A stretch of DNA of 64,000 nucleotides from Enterobacter sp. RIT418 (GCF_003057745.1 NZ_QBJD02000015.1:1-64000); one strand, 5' to 3'; counted from the stretch's first letter, positions 9,507 to 21,495 are shown. Notes: a model not told the origin generated them from the letters alone. Numbers and translations: made by a program.

Positions 9507-9526
9507 CTTTCATTCGAAAGTAAAAG
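9507..9526. promoter_or_regulatory. Shared palindromic motif, copy upstream of ybiU
   Basis: CTTTCATTCGAAAG followed by TAAAAG begins 14 bp upstream of the ybiU start. A 19-bp stretch of it (TTTCATTCGAAAGTAAAAG) recurs exactly upstream of ybiV at 10525. The CTTTC/GAAAG palindrome recurs again between pflE and fsaA. It looks like an operator for a common regulator. A second inverted repeat, AGTATC-N7-GATACT, overlaps its right end (9525-9543). Confidence 0.6.
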
Positions 9527-9642
9527 TATCTACAAACGATACTTTAAGTTAAAAATAAGTTAATGCAAGTTTAAAAACTTGATGGGCAGCACAGGATGGA
9601 AAAAGAGTGAAGGGCCGGAGCGGGGCTCCGGCTGGAAAGGGG

Positions 9643-10458
9643 TCAGGCGTCGAACGGAGAATGGTTGTCGAGCACGGCCTGAATGACGTTCAGCGCGCCC
9701 TGATGGTTGTTGTCGTCGGTGCCGTAGCGGCTGATTTCTTTAATGCTCTCTGCCGCGTTGCCCATGGCAAAGGAGTACTTCACCAGCTTCAGCATTTCCG
9801 CATCGTTGCCGCTGTCGCCGATCGCCACGCATTCCTGCGGGGAGACGTTCCAGCGCTTGAGCAGGCGGCTGATGCCGTTGGCTTTGTGCAGGCCGGGAAT
9901 GATTAAATCGACAAAGCCAAAGCCGCTGGTCACCGGCTTCATAATGCCGTCGAGCGAGACGTGCAGCTTATCAACGAGGTTCGGGATATCGCTGTCCGGC
10001 AGGTTCAGGGAGAACTTGAACAGCACGTCGTCGATTTCACGGTAATCGCTGATGCGCTTTAAGCGGTGATAGTGTTTCGACATCAGCGCCACGAACGCGT
10101 CTGGCGCCTTGTCGCTGACGTAGGCGCTTTCCAGCCCGCAGGCCACGAAGTTCAGCCCTTTATCTTTCAGCAGCTCGCCAATCACGATCTGCGACTCGTG
10201 CTTCGTCAGCTCGCCGTGGAAAATCTGTTCGCCGCGGTCGAAGACCAGCGCGCCGTTTTCCGCCACGAAGGAGATCTGCGCTTTGAGTTCCGGGAAGAAG
10301 GAGATGAGCTGGTAATACTGGTTGCCGCTGGCGACAACAAATTCAATATTGCGCGCCTTAAGCTGCGCGAACTGTGCCTGGAAGCTGTCGCGATCGTACT
10401 GCTTGGCGTCATCCAGGAAAGTACCGTCCATATCGGTGACGATAACTTTTACGGTCAT
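9643..10458 (-). CDS. ybiV: HAD-superfamily sugar phosphatase YbiV
   Basis: The 271-residue cytosolic phosphatase is of the Cof/HAD-IIB type. Motif I is DMDGTFLDD with the nucleophile Asp, motif II is [11 protein letters not shown], and motif IV is [11 protein letters not shown]. Family members act on sugar phosphates and, in E. coli, on flavin precursors. The ATG at 10458 has GGAG 7 bp upstream and gives the E. coli length; an upstream in-frame start (10491) lacks this. A paralogue, ybjI, lies at 32362. Position beside pflFE and fsaA, and a shared upstream palindrome, suggest a link to that sugar-phosphate chemistry. Confidence 0.93.
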   Translation of the reverse strand: MTVKVIVTDMDGTFLDDAKQYDRDSFQAQFAQLKARNIEFVVASGNQYYQLISFFPELKAQISFVAENGALVFDRGEQIFHGELTKHESQIVIGELLKDKGLNFVACGLESAYVSDKAPDAFVALMSKHYHRLKRISDYREIDDVLFKFSLNLPDSDIPNLVDKLHVSLDGIMKPVTSGFGFVDLIIPGLHKANGISRLLKRWNVSPQECVAIGDSGNDAEMLKLVKYSFAMGNAAESIKEISRYGTDDNNHQGALNVIQAVLDNHSPFDA

Positions 10459-10524
10459 ACTGTGCTCCAGAGTCACTTCGTTTTGAAACATTCTAATAAC
10501 AAGGTGACGGGGAGCACAAATTTA

Positions 10525-10543
10525 TTTCATTCGAAAGTAAAAG
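10525..10543. promoter_or_regulatory. Shared palindromic motif, copy upstream of ybiV
   Basis: TTTCATTCGAAAGTAAAAG lies 67 bp upstream of the ybiV start and is identical over 19 bp to the ybiU copy at 9508-9526. Two unlinked promoters with the same 19 bp imply a regulatory site rather than chance. Confidence 0.6.
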
Positions 10544-10580
10544 CAAAACGGCAACCGAGGTTACCGTTTTTAGTTTTTCT

Positions 10581-10654
10581 CCCTCTCCCCGTGGGAGAGG
10601 GCCGGGGTGAGGGCATCAGCGTGCGCATTTCCCCTCACCCTCAGGAGAGAGGGG
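10581..10654. repeat. CCCTCTCCCC-type intergenic repeat, copy 2, with an inverted partial copy
   Basis: A full unit (10581-10618, ending GGGGTGAGGGCATCA) is followed by a shorter inverted piece (10631-10654, CCCCTCACCCTCAGGAGAG). It sits between the ybiV promoter region and the pflF stop codon. Confidence 0.8.
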
Positions 10655-10662
10655 ATAACGCG

Positions 10663-13095
10663 TTACAATGTATGCTCAGTACGGGCGATGATATCGTCCT
10701 GCGCGTCCGGCGACAGGGCGGTGAAGAACGCCGAGTAGCCCGCTACGCGCACCACCAGGTCGCGATACTGGTCAGGGTGCTTCTTCGCTTCCAGCAGCGT
10801 TTCGCGCGAGACGATGTTGTACTGAATGTGCCAGCCTTTATGCACCTCGAAGAAGGTGCGCAGCAGCACCATCAGCTTCTGACGGTCGCCGTCGTTTTCC
10901 AGCGTCGACGGGTTCAGCTTCTGGTTCAGCAGCACGCCGCCGAGAATCGCCTCGGTCGGCAGCTTGCCCACGGAGCCGATAACCGCCGTCGGGCCGAGGT
11001 GGTCGGTACCGGACGACGGGCTTGCGCCTTCCGCCAGCGGGGTATATGCCTTACGACCGTCCGGCGTTGCCATCGTCGCCGCGCCAAACGGCACGTTCGC
11101 GGAGATAGACGACGTGCCCGCATAGTAATTACCGCCAATCGGGCCGCGGCCGTAGCGCGGGTTGTGGTACTGCTTCAGCTCTTCGATGTAGGTTTGATAG
11201 GCGCGCGCCAGCAGAAGATCCACGCTGTCGTCGTCGTTACCGTACTTCGGCGCGCCGTTGATCAGGCGCTGGCGCAGCTGCTCGTGGGTCAGGCCTTCAT
11301 AGTCATCGGCCAGCGCTGCCGCCAGCTGCTGCTGGCCAATCGCGCCCTGTTCGAAGACCAGCTTCTTCACCGCCGCCAGGCTGTTGCCGAGGTTAGCAAT
11401 ACCGACCTGCAGGCCGGAAACCCAGTCATACTTCGCGCCGCCCTGCTTGATGCTTTTCGCGCGCTCGATGCAGTCGTCCACCAGCGCGGAGCAGAGAATG
11501 TCGTGCACGTTCTCCTCCAGCATGGTGTCCACCACGTACTCGATTTCGATGGATTTGCGGGTGTAGTAGCGGATCTGGGTATCCCAGGCGGCCATCACCT
11601 CGTCGAAGTTATCGAAATTACCCGCGGAAAGCGCTTTCTCCTGCGGCAGGAACACCTTGCCGCTGGTGGCGTCGCGTCCGCCTTCCATCGCCGCGAGCAT
11701 TACGCGGGCGAAGTTAATAAAGCTCATGCCGGTGCAGCGGTAGCCCCACTTGCCGCCCACGGCGGTTTCGATGCAGCCGATCGCCGCATAGTCGTAGGCG
11801 TCGTCTTTCTCTACGCCGAGCTTGATAAATTCCGGGATCACGATTTCATCATTGTTAAACGCCGGCATGCCGAAGCCGCAGCGGATCACCTGCACGCAGG
11901 CGTCGAGGAAGTCGTTGCTCATGCCCGCGTGGTAGCGCACGCTCAGGTTCGGCTGGGTGGAGCGCAGGCGACCGCAGGATTCCAGAATCGCGTAGGAGAG
12001 CGGGTTCACCGCGTCCATCGGCTCGCCGTTCACCAGCTTCTGGCCGCCAATCGTGACGTTCTGATACAGCGGGCTGCCCGCCGAGGCCTTGGAGTGCGAG
12101 CCGGAGCGGATCTTGTTCACTTCCAGCAGCTTCAGCCAGCAGCTGTGCAGCAGCTCGATGGCGTGCTCTCGGTCGAGGCTCTGGTTCAGCTCCACGTCGC
12201 GGCGGTAGAACGGATAGAGATACTGGTCCATGCGGGCGAACGACACGGAGTGGCCGTTGGACTCAATCTGCAGGATCAGCTGGATGAAGTAGCACAGCTG
12301 CAGCGCCTGCCAGAAGGTTTTCGGCGGCTCGTGGGCAATTACGTCGCAGTTTTCCGCCATCGCCAGCAGCTCGTCGCGGCGGCTTTCGCGGGTCTCTGTT
12401 GACGCCATTTCGCGCGCCAGGTCGGCAAAGCGCGTGATGTGCAGGCTCACCGCGTCCAGCACGATGTCAATTGCCTTCAGGAACTGGTCGCCGTGCAGGT
12501 CTTCCAGCACCGTCAGGTTGATGCGCGAGCGGCGTTCGGCCACCTTCGCGCGCAGGCCGTCGAGGCCCATTTCCAGCACCAGCGGGAAGTTGACCGCCAG
12601 ATGCGCATCGCCGGAGGTCATGTTGCCTTCGGCTTTAATAATGCCCGTCTCCAGCAGGCCTTTCTGCTCGTCGGTAAACATGCCGTAGCAGCGGTCCTGC
12701 ACCGTCTGGCCGCGCCACCACGGGCAGATCTCATGCAGCACGCGCTTGTTCTCTTCGCTCACCGCAAAGCCCGCGCCCGGACGATCCGCCAGGTCGTCGA
12801 TCTCTTTTTCAATCCACGACACGGTGTATTCCGGGAAGATCGGCGCGGCGCGCACTTCGCTCGCCTGGTTACCGATGATCAGCTCGTCGTGCTTGATCCA
12901 GATGGTGCGATTCGCCAGGTGATGGGCCAGCGCCAGCGCGCGGCGCACCGGGATCGGCTTGTCCAGGTGCTGCTGGTACATTTCGGTGTAGTGCTGCGCG
13001 CGCTCGGTACAGACCGGCGGCTTAACGATATGCACCAGGGCCATTTTGTGCGCTTTAATGCGCTCGCTGAGCGTGTTGAGATTCAAAGTCGTCAT
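10663..13095 (-). CDS. pflF: Glycyl radical enzyme PflF (YbiW)
   Basis: The 810-residue oxygen-sensitive enzyme has the C-terminal glycyl radical loop RVAGYSAFFTAL. The active-site loop reads AIGCIETAVGG, a single Cys followed by Ile-Glu. Pyruvate formate-lyase proper has two adjacent Cys, while glycyl radical dehydratases and lyases (glycerol, propanediol and choline enzymes) carry GCVE. The traditional name formate acetyltransferase 3 is therefore doubtful, and a dehydratase-type reaction fits better; the substrate is unknown. The gene lies 4 bp after its activase gene pflE, in one operon. The start at 13095 has GAGGA upstream. The fsaA gene beyond pflE may serve the same pathway. Confidence 0.9.
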   Translation of the reverse strand: MTTLNLNTLSERIKAHKMALVHIVKPPVCTERAQHYTEMYQQHLDKPIPVRRALALAHHLANRTIWIKHDELIIGNQASEVRAAPIFPEYTVSWIEKEIDDLADRPGAGFAVSEENKRVLHEICPWWRGQTVQDRCYGMFTDEQKGLLETGIIKAEGNMTSGDAHLAVNFPLVLEMGLDGLRAKVAERRSRINLTVLEDLHGDQFLKAIDIVLDAVSLHITRFADLAREMASTETRESRRDELLAMAENCDVIAHEPPKTFWQALQLCYFIQLILQIESNGHSVSFARMDQYLYPFYRRDVELNQSLDREHAIELLHSCWLKLLEVNKIRSGSHSKASAGSPLYQNVTIGGQKLVNGEPMDAVNPLSYAILESCGRLRSTQPNLSVRYHAGMSNDFLDACVQVIRCGFGMPAFNNDEIVIPEFIKLGVEKDDAYDYAAIGCIETAVGGKWGYRCTGMSFINFARVMLAAMEGGRDATSGKVFLPQEKALSAGNFDNFDEVMAAWDTQIRYYTRKSIEIEYVVDTMLEENVHDILCSALVDDCIERAKSIKQGGAKYDWVSGLQVGIANLGNSLAAVKKLVFEQGAIGQQQLAAALADDYEGLTHEQLRQRLINGAPKYGNDDDSVDLLLARAYQTYIEELKQYHNPRYGRGPIGGNYYAGTSSISANVPFGAATMATPDGRKAYTPLAEGASPSSGTDHLGPTAVIGSVGKLPTEAILGGVLLNQKLNPSTLENDGDRQKLMVLLRTFFEVHKGWHIQYNIVSRETLLEAKKHPDQYRDLVVRVAGYSAFFTALSPDAQDDIIARTEHTL

Positions 13096-13099
13096 CAGT

Positions 13100-13999
13100 T
13101 TATCCTCGTAAGGTCGCGGTTAGCCCTTTCTGGCAGGCGTACGTCTGGGCAAAGTCCAGTATTTCCGGGCTATCCAGCGGTTTATCAGGGGCAGAGTAAG
13201 GTTGGCCGAGCAGGGTGTATTTGTTCATGCCCAGCGTGTGGTACGGCAGAAAATGAATATCGTGTACGTTGAGTTCGTCCGCCGCGAAGTTGGTAATGGC
13301 GGTCACGGAGGCTTCATCGGCGTTAAAGCCCTGAATGAGCGGCACGCGGATGGTGATCTTCTTCCCGGCGGCGGCCAGACGCTTGAGGTTCTCCAGGATG
13401 CGCTTTGCCGAGCCGTCGGTCCACTGTTTGAACACTTCAGGATCAACGTGTTTCAGGTCGGCGAGGAACAGATCGACATACGGTAATGACGGCTCGATGT
13501 AGTGCCACGGCACGTGCAGGCAGGTTTCAACGGCGGTATGAATGCCCTGTTCATGGCTCGCCTTGAACAGGTCGTGCGCCAGCTCGGGATTCATAAACGG
13601 CTCGCCGCCGGAGAGCGTCAGGCCGCCGCCGCTGCGGTCGTAAAAAGGCTTGTCGCGCAGCACGGTCGCCATAATCTCGGCGACGGGTTTTTCTTCACCG
13701 CAGACGGTGAGCGCCTGCGTCGGGCAGCAGGGGGTGAGGGCGTTCAGCGCGTCGTCGTTCAGCTTTTCGCGGTGGATCACCAGCCCGTTCAGCGCACGCT
13801 CAACCACGCCCGGCGCGGCCTGCTGGCACAGGTCGCAGCCGTCAAGGCACAGGCGCGCGTCAAACAGCACGTCCCGGGTGCGGGAGCGGCTTTCCGGGTT
13901 CTGACACCAGCGGCAGCCCAGCGAGCAGCCTTTCAGGAATACTACGGTGCGGATGCCGGGGCCGTCATGGGTAGAGTAACGCTGAATATTGAAGATCAT
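13100..13999 (-). CDS. pflE: Glycyl radical enzyme activase PflE (YbiY), radical SAM
   Basis: The 299-residue S-adenosylmethionine radical enzyme installs the glycyl radical on PflF. The radical SAM triad is CSLGCRWC (near residues 25-32), preceded by [16 protein letters not shown], which is typical of the family. An extra Cys-rich insert (CLDGCDLC, then CC and C) looks like an added iron-sulfur domain. PflA lacks such an insert but dehydratase activases have it, which supports a dehydratase-type partner. SGGEP is present. It is transcribed just ahead of pflF with a 4-bp gap. The start at 13999 has GAGGCG upstream. A palindrome shared with ybiU and ybiV lies 37 bp upstream of the start. Confidence 0.92.
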   Translation of the reverse strand: MIFNIQRYSTHDGPGIRTVVFLKGCSLGCRWCQNPESRSRTRDVLFDARLCLDGCDLCQQAAPGVVERALNGLVIHREKLNDDALNALTPCCPTQALTVCGEEKPVAEIMATVLRDKPFYDRSGGGLTLSGGEPFMNPELAHDLFKASHEQGIHTAVETCLHVPWHYIEPSLPYVDLFLADLKHVDPEVFKQWTDGSAKRILENLKRLAAAGKKITIRVPLIQGFNADEASVTAITNFAADELNVHDIHFLPYHTLGMNKYTLLGQPYSAPDKPLDSPEILDFAQTYACQKGLTATLRG

Positions 14000-14035
14000 G
14001 ATTTCGCCTCTTGTGTTGCGTATGAATATTAAATG

Positions 14036-14051
14036 ACTTTCGAATGAAAGT
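14036..14051. promoter_or_regulatory. Shared palindromic motif between pflE and fsaA
   Basis: ACTTTC-GAAT-GAAAGT is a 16-bp palindrome with 6-bp arms in the divergent gap between pflE and fsaA. It is the reverse complement of the core found upstream of ybiU and ybiV, and could control both flanking units. Confidence 0.6.
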
Positions 14052-14127
14052 TATCTTGATATGGGTCAACTCTTGAGCGGGTTTTGCCGTGATAGGGTTA
14101 GCGCAGGCTAATTTTGAGGATCACATC

Positions 14128-14790
14128 ATGGAACTTTATCTGGATACATCTGACGTTGCGGCGGTGAAAAAGCTGGCGCGCATCTTCCCGCTGGCTGGCG
14201 TAACCACCAACCCAAGCATCGTGGCGGCGGGTAAAAAGCCGCTGGACGTGCTGCTGCCGGAATTGCATGACGCGCTCGGCGGTAAAGGCCGCCTGTTTGC
14301 GCAGGTTATGGCGAGCAGCGCCGAAGGCATGGTCGAAGACGCGCGCAAGCTGCGCGCGATTATCAGCGATCTGGTGGTGAAAGTGCCGGTCACCGCGGAA
14401 GGCCTGGCGGCGATCAAAATGCTGAAAGCGGAAGGGATCCCAACGCTGGGCACCGCCGTTTACGGCGCGGCGCAGGGGATGCTCTCCGCGCTGGCGGGGG
14501 CCGAGTACGTTGCCCCTTACGTTAACCGCGTGGACGCGCAGGGCGGAGACGGGATCCAGACGGTGGTGGAATTGCAGCAGCTGCTGACGCTGCACGCGCC
14601 ACAGTCAAAAGTGCTGGCCGCCAGCTTCAAAACCCCGCGCCAGGCGCTGGACTGCCTGCTGGCAGGCTGTGAATCCATTACGCTGCCGCTGGACGTGGCG
14701 CAGCAGTTTATTACCTCTCCGGCAGTGGATGCGGCGATCGTGAAGTTTGAGCAGGACTGGCAGGGGGCGTTTGGACGGACGTCGATTTGA
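14128..14790 (+). CDS. fsaA: Fructose-6-phosphate aldolase FsaA
   Basis: The 220-residue transaldolase-like class I aldolase cleaves fructose 6-phosphate to dihydroxyacetone and glyceraldehyde 3-phosphate, and runs readily in the synthetic direction. The Schiff-base lysine sits in DLVVKVPVT (near residue 85). [10 protein letters not shown] and GVTTNPSIV are the N-terminal family motifs. The ATG at 14128 has GAGGA upstream and gives the usual length; a start 39 bp earlier is less likely. It is divergent from pflEF, with a shared palindrome in the gap, so these may form one regulon. The end is followed by a REP and a CCCTCTCCC repeat. Confidence 0.95.
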   Translation: MELYLDTSDVAAVKKLARIFPLAGVTTNPSIVAAGKKPLDVLLPELHDALGGKGRLFAQVMASSAEGMVEDARKLRAIISDLVVKVPVTAEGLAAIKMLKAEGIPTLGTAVYGAAQGMLSALAGAEYVAPYVNRVDAQGGDGIQTVVELQQLLTLHAPQSKVLAASFKTPRQALDCLLAGCESITLPLDVAQQFITSPAVDAAIVKFEQDWQGAFGRTSI

Positions 14791-14797
14791 CGCTGTT

Positions 14798-14829
14798 GCC
14801 GGATGGCGCTGACGCTTAGCCGGCCTACG
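14798..14829. repeat. REP-like palindrome after fsaA
   Basis: GCCGGATGGCG, then CGCTTAGCCGGCCTACGA, form a classic imperfect REP palindrome 8 bp past the fsaA stop. Confidence 0.8.
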
Positions 14830-14836
14830 ATTTTCT

Positions 14837-14873
14837 CCCTCTCCCTGTGGGAGAGGGCCGGGGTGAGGGCATC
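14837..14873. repeat. CCCTCTCCCC-type intergenic repeat, copy 3
   Basis: CCCTCTCCCTGTGGGAGAGGG followed by CCGGGGTGAGGGCATC lies between the convergent fsaA and moeB genes. It differs from copy 2 by a single base over the visible unit. Confidence 0.85.
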
Positions 14874-14888
14874 ACGCCGCGATGCGGT

Positions 14889-15641
14889 TTAACCTCCGCA
14901 CACCTCGCACCCCGGATTGCGCATCAGCTTCATCTCGCGGAACTGGCAGGTCATCGCGTCGTACATCACGATTTTCCCCGCGGCGGGCGCACCGTAATGC
15001 GCTAATACCTTGATCGCTTCCATCGCCTGCAGCGACCCAATCACGCCGACCAAAGGCGCCATCACGCCCGCCTCCACGCAGGTCAATGCATTTTCGCCGA
15101 ACAGGCGGCTCAGGCAGCGGTAGCAGGGTTCACCTTCCGCGTACGTGAAAACGCTGACCTGTCCCTCCATGCGGATCGCCGCGCCGGAAACCAGCGGCGT
15201 TTTGTGGGCGAAACAGCCGGCGTTAAGCTGCTGTCGAATGGCGACGTTGTCGGTGCAGTCCAGCACCAGATCGTGCCGCGCAATCTGCTCGCCGAGCGCC
15301 GCGTCGTCCAGCATGGCGTCAATGAGCGTGAGCTGAACGTTGGGATTGATGCGCGCCAGCGCCGCGCGGGCGGATTCAACCTTCGGCTGGCCGACGGTCG
15401 CATCGCTGTGCAGCGTCTGGCGCTGCAGGTTGGACACCGATACCGTATCAAAATCCAGCAGCGTCATGCGACCCACGCCCGCCGCGGCAAGATACTGCGC
15501 CGCCGCGCAGCCCAGCCCGCCGAGCCCGACCACCAGCACGTTCGCCGCCTTCAGCGCTTCCTGGCCCTCGAAGTCAAAACCGCGCAGCACGATCTGGCGG
15601 TTATAGCGCATCATCTCCTGGTCGCTCAGCTCAACCGTCAT
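14889..15641 (-). CDS. moeB: Molybdopterin-synthase adenylyltransferase MoeB
   Basis: The 250-residue E1-like enzyme adenylates the C-terminal glycine of MoaD in molybdopterin synthesis. VVGLGGLGC is the nucleotide-binding glycine loop and LDFDTVSVSNLQRQ the ATP site. Two Cys pairs (CYRCLS and CEVCGG at the end) bind zinc. The start at 15641 (MTVELSDQEMMRYNRQI) lies one base after the moeA stop, so the genes are translationally coupled. The longer in-frame frame upstream is moeA sequence and is rejected as a start. Confidence 0.96.
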   Translation of the reverse strand: MTVELSDQEMMRYNRQIVLRGFDFEGQEALKAANVLVVGLGGLGCAAAQYLAAAGVGRMTLLDFDTVSVSNLQRQTLHSDATVGQPKVESARAALARINPNVQLTLIDAMLDDAALGEQIARHDLVLDCTDNVAIRQQLNAGCFAHKTPLVSGAAIRMEGQVSVFTYAEGEPCYRCLSRLFGENALTCVEAGVMAPLVGVIGSLQAMEAIKVLAHYGAPAAGKIVMYDAMTCQFREMKLMRNPGCEVCGG

Positions 15642-15642
15642 C

Positions 15643-16875
15643 TTAGCCTCCGAACAGGTGGTTAAAGGCTTCCACCTCAACCCATTCGCCGGCTTCCACA
15701 TTGCCGCGCTCGCGCTCCAGCACGATGAAGCAGTTGCCCTGGCTGAAGGAGCTGAAAATGTGCGAGCCCTGGTGGCCGGTGGTGCTCACCTCCAGCTCGC
15801 CGTCGGCGCTGCGCGTTAAAATGCCGCGCTGGAAATCAAGGCGTCCCGGGGATTTCTTCAGCCGCGTGGCCGCGCGCGCGCGCTGGCGGGCGGGAAGCGG
15901 GCTGGCGCGGTTGCCGGAAAGCGTCGCCAGCAGCGGCTGCACCAGCTGGTAGAAGGTCAGGGCGGCGGAGACCGGATTGCCCGGCAGGCCGCAGAACCAG
16001 CTGTTGGCCAGCTTGCCGAAGGCGAACGGTTTGCCCGGCTTAATCGCCAGCTTCCAGAAGGCGATTTCACCCAGCTCGTCGAGAATGATCTTGGTGTAGT
16101 CCGCTTCGCCGACGGAGACGCCGCCGGAGCTGATCACCACGTCAGCGGATTTGTCCGCCTCGATAAAGGCGGCGCGCAGCTTGTCCGGATCGTCAGGAAT
16201 AATGCCGAGGTTAATCACCTCGCAGCCCAGTTGCTCCAGCATCAGGTGCACCGCCAGGCGGTTGGTGTCGTAAATCTGGCCGTCCCTCAGCGGCTGGCCC
16301 GGAAGCTGGAGTTCATCGCCCGTCGAGAAGACCGCCACGCGCACCCTGCGGATAACGTCAACCTCCGCGATGCCGAGCGAGGCCAGCACCGGCAGCTCGG
16401 CGACGGTCAGCTTCTGCCCGGCGGCAAAGACGGTCGCGCCGAGGGTAATATCTTCCCCCACGCGGCGAATGTTCTGGCCCCGTTTAACCTCAGCGGTAAA
16501 ACGCACGCCGCCGTCGGTTTGTTCCGTCTCTTCCTGCATCACCACCGCGTCGCAGCCCGCCGGAACCGGCGCGCCGGTCATAATGCGCACGCACGTCCCC
16601 GCTGGCCACTCACCGCTGAACGGCTGGCCCGCAAAGGCTTTTCCCGCCACCGGCAGCGGCTGCCCCGCCTGAATATCCGCCAGGCGTACCGCGTAACCGT
16701 CCATGGCCGAGTTATCAAACCCCGGCACGTTCAGCGGCGAAACGATATCGCGGGCGACGATGCGGCCAAAGCAGCGCGCCAGCGGCAGCGTCTCGCGGTC
16801 GTGCAGGGGGGAAACGCGGTCAAGCATCTGCGTCAATGCCGTCTCAAGCGGCATCAGTCCGGCGGTAAAATCCAT
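15643..16875 (-). CDS. moeA: Molybdopterin molybdotransferase MoeA
   Basis: The 410-residue cytosolic enzyme inserts molybdate into adenylated molybdopterin. Family motifs are clear: [12 protein letters not shown] [10 protein letters not shown], the MPT-binding region [22 protein letters not shown], and GLPGNPVSA. The start at 16875 ([14 protein letters not shown]) matches E. coli; an upstream in-frame extension to 16911 is not needed. It is the first gene of moeA-moeB and is divergent from iaaA. Confidence 0.96.
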   Translation of the reverse strand: MDFTAGLMPLETALTQMLDRVSPLHDRETLPLARCFGRIVARDIVSPLNVPGFDNSAMDGYAVRLADIQAGQPLPVAGKAFAGQPFSGEWPAGTCVRIMTGAPVPAGCDAVVMQEETEQTDGGVRFTAEVKRGQNIRRVGEDITLGATVFAAGQKLTVAELPVLASLGIAEVDVIRRVRVAVFSTGDELQLPGQPLRDGQIYDTNRLAVHLMLEQLGCEVINLGIIPDDPDKLRAAFIEADKSADVVISSGGVSVGEADYTKIILDELGEIAFWKLAIKPGKPFAFGKLANSWFCGLPGNPVSAALTFYQLVQPLLATLSGNRASPLPARQRARAATRLKKSPGRLDFQRGILTRSADGELEVSTTGHQGSHIFSSFSQGNCFIVLERERGNVEAGEWVEVEAFNHLFGG

Positions 16876-17063
16876 GGTGGGCTCCTGAGGAGTAAAAACG
16901 AAAGCGCTCATTATGGCAGAAAAGTGCCGCTAACTGTATGACCCGCAGGCGTAAGCTTTACATCACACCTTGGTCTTTCTATATTCAAAAATCATCTGAA
17001 TAATCATCGACGATAATGATATTTATAGAAAAAGCGGCAGACAGGGCCGACGGGTGAGGCGAA

Positions 17064-18002
17064 ATGGGTAAGGCAGTGATTGCAATTCATGGCGGTGCCG
17101 GGGCCATTACACGGTCGCAGCTCACGCCGGAGCAGGAAAAGCGCTATATCGATGCGCTGTACGAGATTGTGGAAACCGGCCAGCGGATGCTGGAGGCGGG
17201 CGAGAGCGCGCTTGACGTGGTGACCGAAGCGGTGCGCCTGCTGGAGGAGTGCCCGCTGTTCAATGCGGGGATCGGTTCGGTCTTTACCCGCGATGAAACG
17301 CACGAGCTGGATGCCTGCGTGATGGACGGCGTCACCCTCAAGGCCGGGGCGGTGGCGGGCGTGACGCGCCTGCGCAATCCGGTGCTGGCGGCGCGCCTGG
17401 TGATGGAGCAAAGCCCGCACGTCCTGATGGCGGGAGCCGGGGCGGAGCGCTTTGCCGCCGGGCACGGTATGGCGCTCGTTCCGCCCGACACGTTTTCAAC
17501 GCCTGAACGCTACCAGCAGCTGCTGGAGGCGCGTTCGGCCGGCGTGACGCAGCTCGACCACGTTGCGCCACTGGACGAAAGCACCAAGATGGGCACGGTG
17601 GGCGCGGTCGCGCTGGATAAGGCGGGCAATCTCGCCGCCGCGACCTCAACCGGCGGGATGACCAACAAGCTGCCGGGCAGGGTCGGCGACAGCCCGCTAC
17701 CGGGCGCGGGATGCTATGCCAATAACGCCACGGCGGCGGTGTCGTGCACCGGCACCGGCGAGGTGTTTATCCGCACCCTGGCGGCGTACGACATTACCGC
17801 GCTGATGGATTACGGCGGCCTGAGCCTGAGCGAGGCCTGCGAGCGCGTGGTGATGGAAAAACTGCCCGCGCTGGGCGGCGAGGGCGGATTAATCGCCGTC
17901 GATCGCGAGGGAAACGTCGCGCTGCCGTTCAACAGCGAAGGGATGTACCGCGCCTGGGGCTACGCCGGCGACGAGCCCAGCACCGGAATTTATCGTGAAT
18001 AA
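17064..18002 (+). CDS. iaaA: Isoaspartyl peptidase / L-asparaginase IaaA
   Basis: The 312-residue Ntn-hydrolase cleaves itself into two subunits, freeing the catalytic Thr in [13 protein letters not shown] (near residue 179). HGGAGA near the N-terminus and [14 protein letters not shown] are family signatures. It hydrolyses isoaspartyl dipeptides and asparagine, and in E. coli it is cotranscribed with the glutathione importer. Here it is followed 11 bp later by gsiA, so the operon is preserved. The start has GGTGAGGCG upstream. Confidence 0.95.
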   Translation: MGKAVIAIHGGAGAITRSQLTPEQEKRYIDALYEIVETGQRMLEAGESALDVVTEAVRLLEECPLFNAGIGSVFTRDETHELDACVMDGVTLKAGAVAGVTRLRNPVLAARLVMEQSPHVLMAGAGAERFAAGHGMALVPPDTFSTPERYQQLLEARSAGVTQLDHVAPLDESTKMGTVGAVALDKAGNLAAATSTGGMTNKLPGRVGDSPLPGAGCYANNATAAVSCTGTGEVFIRTLAAYDITALMDYGGLSLSEACERVVMEKLPALGGEGGLIAVDREGNVALPFNSEGMYRAWGYAGDEPSTGIYRE

Positions 18003-18013
18003 GGGGGCATCGC

Positions 18014-19885
<1,872 letters not shown>

Positions 19886-19908
19886 CTTTCACCAGGCAGG
19901 AGAACACA

Positions 19909-21447
19909 ATGGTTAACTTTGTTGCTCGTAAATGGCTTTTAGCCGCGAGCGTGACGGCTGCTCTGGCCGCATCCCCCGCGTTCGCTGCCAAGGACGTGGT
20001 GGTTGCGGTCGGGTCAAACTTCACGACGCTGGACCCGTATGACGCCAACGATACGCTTTCCCAGGCGGTGGCGAAGTCCTTCTATCAGGGGCTGTTTGGC
20101 CTCGATAAAGAGATGAAGCTCAAGAACGTGCTGGCAGAGAGCTATACCGTTTCCGACGACGGGCTGGTCTACACCATCAAGCTCAAAACCGGGGTTAAGT
20201 TCCAGGACGGGACCGACTTCAACGCGCAGGCGGTTAAGGTGAACCTCGATCGCGCCAGCGATCCGGCGAGCGGCCTCAAGCGCTATAACCTGTATAAAAA
20301 TATCGCCAGCACCGAGGCGGTCGATCCTACGACGGTGAAGATCACCCTCAAAGAGCCGTTCTCGGCGTTTATCAATATTCTGGCGCATCCGGCGACGGCG
20401 ATGATTTCGCCCGCCGCGCTGAAGAAATACGGCAACGAGATCGGCTTCCACCCGGTCGGAACCGGCCCGTACGAGCTGGTCACCTGGAACCAGACCGATT
20501 TTGTGAAGGTGAAGAAATTTGCCGGATACTGGCAGAAGGGGCTGCCGAAGCTGGACACCATTACCTGGCGTCCGGTAGTTGACAACAACACCCGCGCGGC
20601 GATGCTGCAAACCGGCGAGGCGCAGTTCGCCTTCCCGATCCCCTACGAGCAGGCCGCGCTGCTGAAGAAGAACAGCAAGCTGGAGCTGGTGGCCAGCCCG
20701 TCGATCATGCAGCGCTACATCAGCATGAACGTCACGCAAAAGGCGTTTGATAATCCGAAGGTGCGCGAGGCGATCAACTACGCCATTAACCGTCAGGCGC
20801 TGGTGAAGGTGGCCTTTGCGGGATACGCCACGCCGGCCACCGGCGTGCTGCCGCCGTCGATTGAGTATTCCCAGGCCTATAAGCCGTGGCCTTACGACCC
20901 GGCCAAAGCGCGCGAGCTGTTGAAAGAGGCCGGGTTCCCGAACGGCTTTAGCACCACGCTGTGGTCATCGCACAATCACAGCACCGCGCAGAAGGTGCTG
21001 CAGTTTACCCAGCAGCAGCTGGCGCAGGTGGGCATTAAGGCGCAGGTGACGGCGATGGACGCCGGGCAGCGCGCGGCCGAGGTGGAGGGCAAAGGGCAGA
21101 AAGAGAGCGGGGTGAGAATGTTCTACACCGGCTGGACCGCCTCGACCGGCGAAGCGGACTGGGCGCTCTCCCCGCTGTTCGCCTCGCAGAACTGGCCGCC
21201 GACGCTGTTTAATACCGCGTTCTACAGCAACCCGCAGGTTGATAAGGACCTGACCGACGCGCTGAAAACCACGAAGCCGGAAGAGAAGGCGCGCCTGTAT
21301 AAAGAGGCGCAGGATATCATCTGGAAAGAGTCGCCGTGGGTGCCGCTGGTAGTCGAAAAGCTGGTCTCGGCCCATAACAAAGCGCTGACCGGGTTCTATA
21401 TCATGCCGGACACGGGCTTTAGCTTCGACGACGCGGATCTGAAATAA
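19909..21447 (+). CDS. gsiB: Glutathione-binding periplasmic protein GsiB
   Basis: The 512-residue family 5 extracellular solute-binding protein has a Sec signal peptide ([18 protein letters not shown], cut after about residue 26). The family signature region [20 protein letters not shown] is visible. It delivers glutathione to GsiCD. It starts 23 bp after gsiA with AGGAGAA upstream and is followed by a small hairpin before gsiC. Confidence 0.96.
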   Translation: MVNFVARKWLLAASVTAALAASPAFAAKDVVVAVGSNFTTLDPYDANDTLSQAVAKSFYQGLFGLDKEMKLKNVLAESYTVSDDGLVYTIKLKTGVKFQDGTDFNAQAVKVNLDRASDPASGLKRYNLYKNIASTEAVDPTTVKITLKEPFSAFINILAHPATAMISPAALKKYGNEIGFHPVGTGPYELVTWNQTDFVKVKKFAGYWQKGLPKLDTITWRPVVDNNTRAAMLQTGEAQFAFPIPYEQAALLKKNSKLELVASPSIMQRYISMNVTQKAFDNPKVREAINYAINRQALVKVAFAGYATPATGVLPPSIEYSQAYKPWPYDPAKARELLKEAGFPNGFSTTLWSSHNHSTAQKVLQFTQQQLAQVGIKAQVTAMDAGQRAAEVEGKGQKESGVRMFYTGWTASTGEADWALSPLFASQNWPPTLFNTAFYSNPQVDKDLTDALKTTKPEEKARLYKEAQDIIWKESPWVPLVVEKLVSAHNKALTGFYIMPDTGFSFDDADLK

Positions 21448-21456
21448 GAGAACTCA

Positions 21457-21486
21457 TTCCCGCGGGCGCAGGCCTGCGGGATGAGA
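21457..21486. repeat. Hairpin between gsiB and gsiC
   Basis: The sequence CATTCCCGC, then GCGGGATG, can pair across about 12 bases. Its place between the binding-protein gene and the permease genes fits an mRNA element that favours higher gsiB expression. That role is inferred. Confidence 0.5.
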
Positions 21487-21495
21487 GGGAAAGGC

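Noticed and set aside
10066..12402. A 778-codon open frame antisense to pflF
   Set aside because: It is a by-product of high GC content and codon use on the opposite strand; pflF is clearly the coding strand with catalytic motifs.
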